This document shows positions 61,435 through 64,000 of a stretch of DNA of 64,000 nucleotides, piece by piece. A model generated the notes under the pieces. The model was not told the DNA's origin. It searched no databases and saw only the letters and a program-made list of their open reading frames with translations. Origin of the DNA: Gammaproteobacteria bacterium (GTDB taxonomy: Bacteria > Pseudomonadota > Gammaproteobacteria > JAABTG01); contig JAGNLM010000004.1 in NCBI GenBank assembly GCA_017999615.1, positions 89,866 through 153,865 on the forward strand, read 5' to 3'. The position numbers were made by a program, and so were the translations under genes. The first letter of the stretch is position 1. Each line of letters opens with the position of its first letter.

Positions 61435-62984
61435 CCGCCGAGAACGCCGACGCCCGCAAGGAGTTCGAGCAACAAGCCCGTGACCAGTGGCCCGACCCCG
61501 AGCCTCTGCCGACCCTGCCCGAGGTCGCGTCGTTCGACTTCGCCCTCCTGCCCGCCGGGCTCCGCCCGTGGATCGAGGACGTTGCAGAGCGCGTGCAGTG
61601 TCCGCCGGACTTCCCCGCGGCCGGCGCGATGGTCGGGCTGGGGACTGTGATCGGACGGAGCATCGGCATCCGGCCGAAGCTCCGCGACGACTGGCTGGTC
61701 GTGCCGAACTTGTGGGGGGCGATCGCCGGGCCGCCGGGCGTGATGAAGACCCCCGCCCTGAGCGAGGCCCTCCGGTTCGTGAACCGGCTCGAAGCGACCG
61801 CCGCAGAGGCCCACGCAGACGCGATGCGTGCCCACCGGGCCCGCGGCATGGTGCGGGATGCCGAGGGCGCTGCGTTGAAGGATGAGCTCCGCAAGCGCGC
61901 AAAGGCGAAAGCCAAGGGCCTGGAGGATCTCGCCCGAGAGGCGATCGACGCCGCCGAAAACGATCCCGCTCCCGCCCGCCGACGATACGTGACGAACGAC
62001 GCCACGGTCGAGAAGCTCGGGGAGCTGCTGGCGTCTAACCCGCGCGGTCTTCTGGTGTTCCGCGACGAAATTGTCGGCTGGCTCGCTGGGCTCGACCGGG
62101 AGGGGCAGGAGGGTGCCCGGAAGTTCTACCTCGAAGCCTGGAGCGGCACGCAGGAGCGATACACGTACGACCGGATCGGCCGGGGGACGATCGATATCGC
62201 GTGCCCCACGGTGTCGGTGCTCGGGGGCATACAGCCCGGGCCCCTCGCCGCGTACCTGAAGGACGCCCTCACCGACGGTGCGCGGCAGGACGGGCTTCTG
62301 CAACGGTTCCAGCTGTTCGTCTGGCCCGACACGCGCGGCGAGTGGCGCAACGTCGACCGCTGGCCCGACAGCACCGCCAGGACGACGGCGTGGGAGGTGT
62401 TCGAGCGGCTGGCCGCGGTCGACCCCAGCACGCTCAGGGCGGAGTCTGAGGACAACCAGATCCCGTACCTGCGGTTCGAGCCCGAAGCCCTGGAGGAGTT
62501 CGTCGCGTGGCGCGTGGGGCTTGAGCAGCGACTCAGAGCCGACGGGGAGCACCCCGCTCTGCTGCAACATCTGGCGAAGTATCGGAGCCTGATCCCGAGC
62601 CTTGCCCTGATCTGCCACTTGGTCGACGCCCCCGAGGGCGGTCCCGTGTCGGTCGACGCGCTGATCCGGGCCCTCGCGTGGGGTGAGTACTTAGAGGCCC
62701 ACGCCCGCCGGCTCTATGCACCGGCCCTGCGCCCGGAGGTCGAGGGCGCCCGGGAGCTTGCCCGCCGGATCCGGCGCGGGGACGTGCCGAGCCCCTTCAT
62801 GGCCCGTGACGTGTACCGGCGGGGCTGGCGCGGGCTGGCTGATCCGCAAGCCGTCCGGACGACCGCAGAGCTTCTCGACGCCCTGGGCTGGCTCGCAGAG
62901 GAGATCCTCCCGACGACTTCCGCCGGCGGGCGTCCGGCCGTTCAGTACTACATCAACCCGAAGGCACAGAGGGCCCCCTCGTGA
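61431..62984 (+). CDS. DUF3987 (YfjI-like) replication-associated protein
   Basis: 517 aa from an ATG overlapping the primase stop (ATGA). LWGAIAGPPGVMKTPALSEA is the P-loop-like segment of DUF3987, LLVFRDEIVGWLAGLDREGQ the Walker-B-like region, and SVLGGIQPGPLAAYLKDAL a further conserved part. Such proteins follow primases in phages, satellites and plasmids and are taken to be helicase-like. The frame upstream of 61431 is the primase shadow. Confidence 0.87.
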   Translation: MTAENADARKEFEQQARDQWPDPEPLPTLPEVASFDFALLPAGLRPWIEDVAERVQCPPDFPAAGAMVGLGTVIGRSIGIRPKLRDDWLVVPNLWGAIAGPPGVMKTPALSEALRFVNRLEATAAEAHADAMRAHRARGMVRDAEGAALKDELRKRAKAKAKGLEDLAREAIDAAENDPAPARRRYVTNDATVEKLGELLASNPRGLLVFRDEIVGWLAGLDREGQEGARKFYLEAWSGTQERYTYDRIGRGTIDIACPTVSVLGGIQPGPLAAYLKDALTDGARQDGLLQRFQLFVWPDTRGEWRNVDRWPDSTARTTAWEVFERLAAVDPSTLRAESEDNQIPYLRFEPEALEEFVAWRVGLEQRLRADGEHPALLQHLAKYRSLIPSLALICHLVDAPEGGPVSVDALIRALAWGEYLEAHARRLYAPALRPEVEGARELARRIRRGDVPSPFMARDVYRRGWRGLADPQAVRTTAELLDALGWLAEEILPTTSAGGRPAVQYYINPKAQRAPS

Positions 62985-63367
62985 GCTACCTAGACCGGCT
63001 GCATTTTCTGGAAACGCCCCCGGAGGGTACCGCCAAAACTGACACAACCGGGGTTCTGTCAGTTCTGTCAGTACCCCCCGGGGCCCTTTCTGAAAAACGC
63101 GCCCCCGTCCGGACGGCCTCCGACCCCCTGGTCGAGCTCTACCGCGTGCTGTTCGAGGGGCAAGCCCCGAGGGCCCTCGCGTCGCTCGAACCGGCCGACG
63201 TGCGCCGGGTTGTCGCCCTGGGGGCTGTCCGGCCCGAGGTCGCCGCGGCAAGCGTGTTGCTCGCCTACCGCCGGCCGGGGGTCGCGGGGGCGCTGATCGC
63301 CGTGCCGAAGGAGCGGTACGACGGGCTGGCTGTGCTCGAAGTGTTCGCCGGGGAGAGATCGGCATGA
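62981..63367 (+). CDS. hypothetical protein with recoded DNA repeats
   Basis: 128 aa; GTG overlaps the DUF3987 stop. The first 30 residues contain the odd stretch GTAKTDTTGVLSVLSVPPGA, encoded by inverted and tandem DNA repeats (63037-63072). The rest is Ala/Val/Leu-rich, possibly a small helical protein (ADVRRVVALGAVRPEVAAAS). No family recognised. Its stop overlaps the ATG of the MT-A70 stub. Confidence 0.6.
   Translation: MSYLDRLHFLETPPEGTAKTDTTGVLSVLSVPPGALSEKRAPVRTASDPLVELYRVLFEGQAPRALASLEPADVRRVVALGAVRPEVAAASVLLAYRRPGVAGALIAVPKERYDGLAVLEVFAGERSA
63037..63072. repeat. inverted and tandem repeats inside a reading frame
   Basis: AACTGACA (63037-63044) is inverted as TGTCAGTT (63057-63064), and TTCTGTCAG occurs twice in tandem (63054-63062, 63063-63071). 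The pattern lies immediately downstream of the replication genes and could be an iteron-like or operator site. Confidence 0.55.
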
Positions 63368-63498
63368 CGTACCCCGTGATCCTCGCCGATCCACCGTGGC
63401 GCTACCGGCCTGCAACGCTTTGCGTGGCGCGGGTCCCTTCTGGTCTTGCCGCTGCGGGTCGTTCAAGCCCCGCCATATCTCTAGCGACAGGTTAGTAA
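63364..63498 (+). pseudogene. truncated MT-A70 (N6-adenine) methyltransferase start
   Basis: The frame from ATG 63364 reads MTYPVILADPPWRYR, the start of phage-type MT-A70 adenine methyltransferases with the DPPW catalytic motif, then changes to unrelated sequence near 63410 and stops after 44 codons in total. The bulk of the enzyme (several hundred residues) is missing. ATGA overlap with the gene before. Confidence 0.7.
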
Positions 63499-63505
63499 CC
63501 GCTAA
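63425..63505 (+). other. possible cos-type packaging region
   Basis: Non-coding stretch just before the terminase small subunit: GGCGCGGGTCCCTTCTGG, a stem GCGGG (63454-63458) with CCCGC (63469-63473), CCATATCTCTAGCGACAGG, and the palindrome GGTTAGTAACC. Position, symmetry and a lambda-cos-like GGGTCCYTTCYGG suggest a DNA packaging site. Inference only. Confidence 0.35.
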
Positions 63506-63519
63506 CATGGTTCGTTGAC

Positions 63520-63876
63520 ATGACCGAGCAAGTCACCCTCTCCGAGGCCGCCCGCCGCCTGAAGGTCACCCGCGCGGCCGTTTCCCGCTGGGCCGCGACC
63601 GAAGACGACTTCCCGCCCGTCGCCCACCGCGGCCGGGCGCTGCTGGTGTCCTGGCCGGACCTGGCGAGCTGGCATGCTGCCCGCGTGGCAAACCAGGACG
63701 CCCGGAGCCAGAAGGCCGCGGCGGATGCCCGGGTGCGCGTGCTGCGGGGCGTGCTGTGGCGGGCACTCAACGGCTTGGTCGGCGGGCGCGATGCGGGCAT
63801 GGTGCTCTACGTCGCGTGGACCGAGCGCGCCCTGCGCAAGATCAGCAAGCAGTGGGGCATTCCGTTGCCACCGTGA
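63520..63876 (+). CDS. terminase small subunit-like (Nu1) DNA-binding protein
   Basis: 118 aa. The N-terminus VTLSEAARRLKVTRAAVSRW is a helix-turn-helix, with a wing LLVSWPDLASWHAARVA and a helical tail of conserved basic character; this is the layout of lambda Nu1-type small terminases. The tail (VLYVAWTERALRKISKQW) may contact the large subunit. No large subunit lies in the window. ATG at 63520. Confidence 0.72.
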   Translation: MTEQVTLSEAARRLKVTRAAVSRWAATEDDFPPVAHRGRALLVSWPDLASWHAARVANQDARSQKAAADARVRVLRGVLWRALNGLVGGRDAGMVLYVAWTERALRKISKQWGIPLPP

Positions 63877-64000
63877 GCGCGGACATGACCCGCGACGAGC
63901 TGCTCGCCCTGACCTTGACCGCCGGCATCGCCGGTGCCAACTACGATCTGACCCACCTCAGCGGCGATGACCTGGAGCGCGAGGGCTGGCTCGCAGCCGA
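63873..64000 (+). CDS. partial hypothetical protein (3' end outside window)
   Basis: A GTG overlapping the terminase gene stop (GTGA) opens a frame that runs off the window: MSADMTRDELLALTLTAGIA and on to LSGDDLEREGWLAA. Too short to assign; an ATG at 63885 is an alternative start. Its coupling to terS suggests a packaging or head gene or a regulator. Confidence 0.5.
   Translation, partial: MSADMTRDELLALTLTAGIAGANYDLTHLSGDDLEREGWLAA

Larger units (their letters stand above)
57689..64000 (+). mobile_element. integrated element (phage satellite or prophage left arm), continues past the window
   Basis: From the tRNA-Glu fragment onward every gene is on the plus strand and tightly coupled: integrase, unknown, AlpA-like regulator, Toprim primase, DUF3987, small unknown, MT-A70 stub, terminase small subunit, partial unknown. 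This order resembles phage-inducible chromosomal islands (int, alpA, pri, terS). No capsid, tail or lysis genes are seen before the window ends. Confidence 0.75.

Noticed and set aside
1..64000. CRISPR array or Cas genes
   Set aside because: No regularly spaced direct repeats of 25-40 bp and no Cas motifs were seen on either strand.

Overview
The window is about two-thirds G+C with dense, tightly packed genes. Gene content points to a free-living Proteobacterium, most likely a gammaproteobacterium; no rRNA or marker gene is present to fix the genus. Supporting clues are TRAP transporters, a NosL-like lipoprotein, a di-haem peroxidase, a PEP-CTERM surface protein and a Wzm/Wzt-exported polysaccharide.

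Layout. (1) 1-2194: end of a membrane-fusion protein and an FtsX-like ABC permease. (2) 2250-35483: a minus-strand block of about 33 kb, most of it a surface polysaccharide cluster. It holds glgC, galU, a WecA/WbpL-type sugar-phosphate transferase and its partner reductase, a NodU-type carbamoyltransferase with DUF5989 and SxtJ-like partners, a WbpM/CapD dehydratase, six glycosyltransferases, three AsnB-type amidotransferases, a polysaccharide deacetylase, five SAM methyltransferases, a FemAB-like acyl/aminoacyl transferase, and the Wzt/Wzm exporter. Many genes are coupled by ATGA or TGATG overlaps. (3) 35530-37440: a transposase stub, a PEP-CTERM gene behind a very good sigma-54 promoter, and a NusG/RfaH paralogue. 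(4) 37688-41318: UDP-uronic acid supply (UDP-Glc dehydrogenase, UDP-HexNAc dehydrogenase, UDP-GlcA 4-epimerase). (5) 41457-57424: ordinary chromosome with a class 3 lipase, two TRAP operons (the second coupled to a universal stress protein), a DAP decarboxylase/LL-DAP aminotransferase pair, an UMF1 MFS transporter, a peroxidase, a NosL-like protein and small unknowns. (6) 57689-end: an integrated element. Its edge is the 3' half of a tRNA-Glu gene, followed by a tyrosine integrase, an AlpA-like regulator, a Zn-ribbon/Toprim primase, a DUF3987 protein, a truncated MT-A70 methylase and a Nu1-like terminase small subunit. This looks like a phage satellite or prophage left arm.

How it fits together: uronic-acid precursors made in region 4 are plausible substrates for the three AsnB-type enzymes of region 2, which would turn sugar carboxylates into amides. 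With the carbamoyl, methyl, deacetyl and possible aminoacyl decorations, this suggests an unusually heavily modified, ABC-exported glycan. All functional calls are from sequence reading only; no database search was run.
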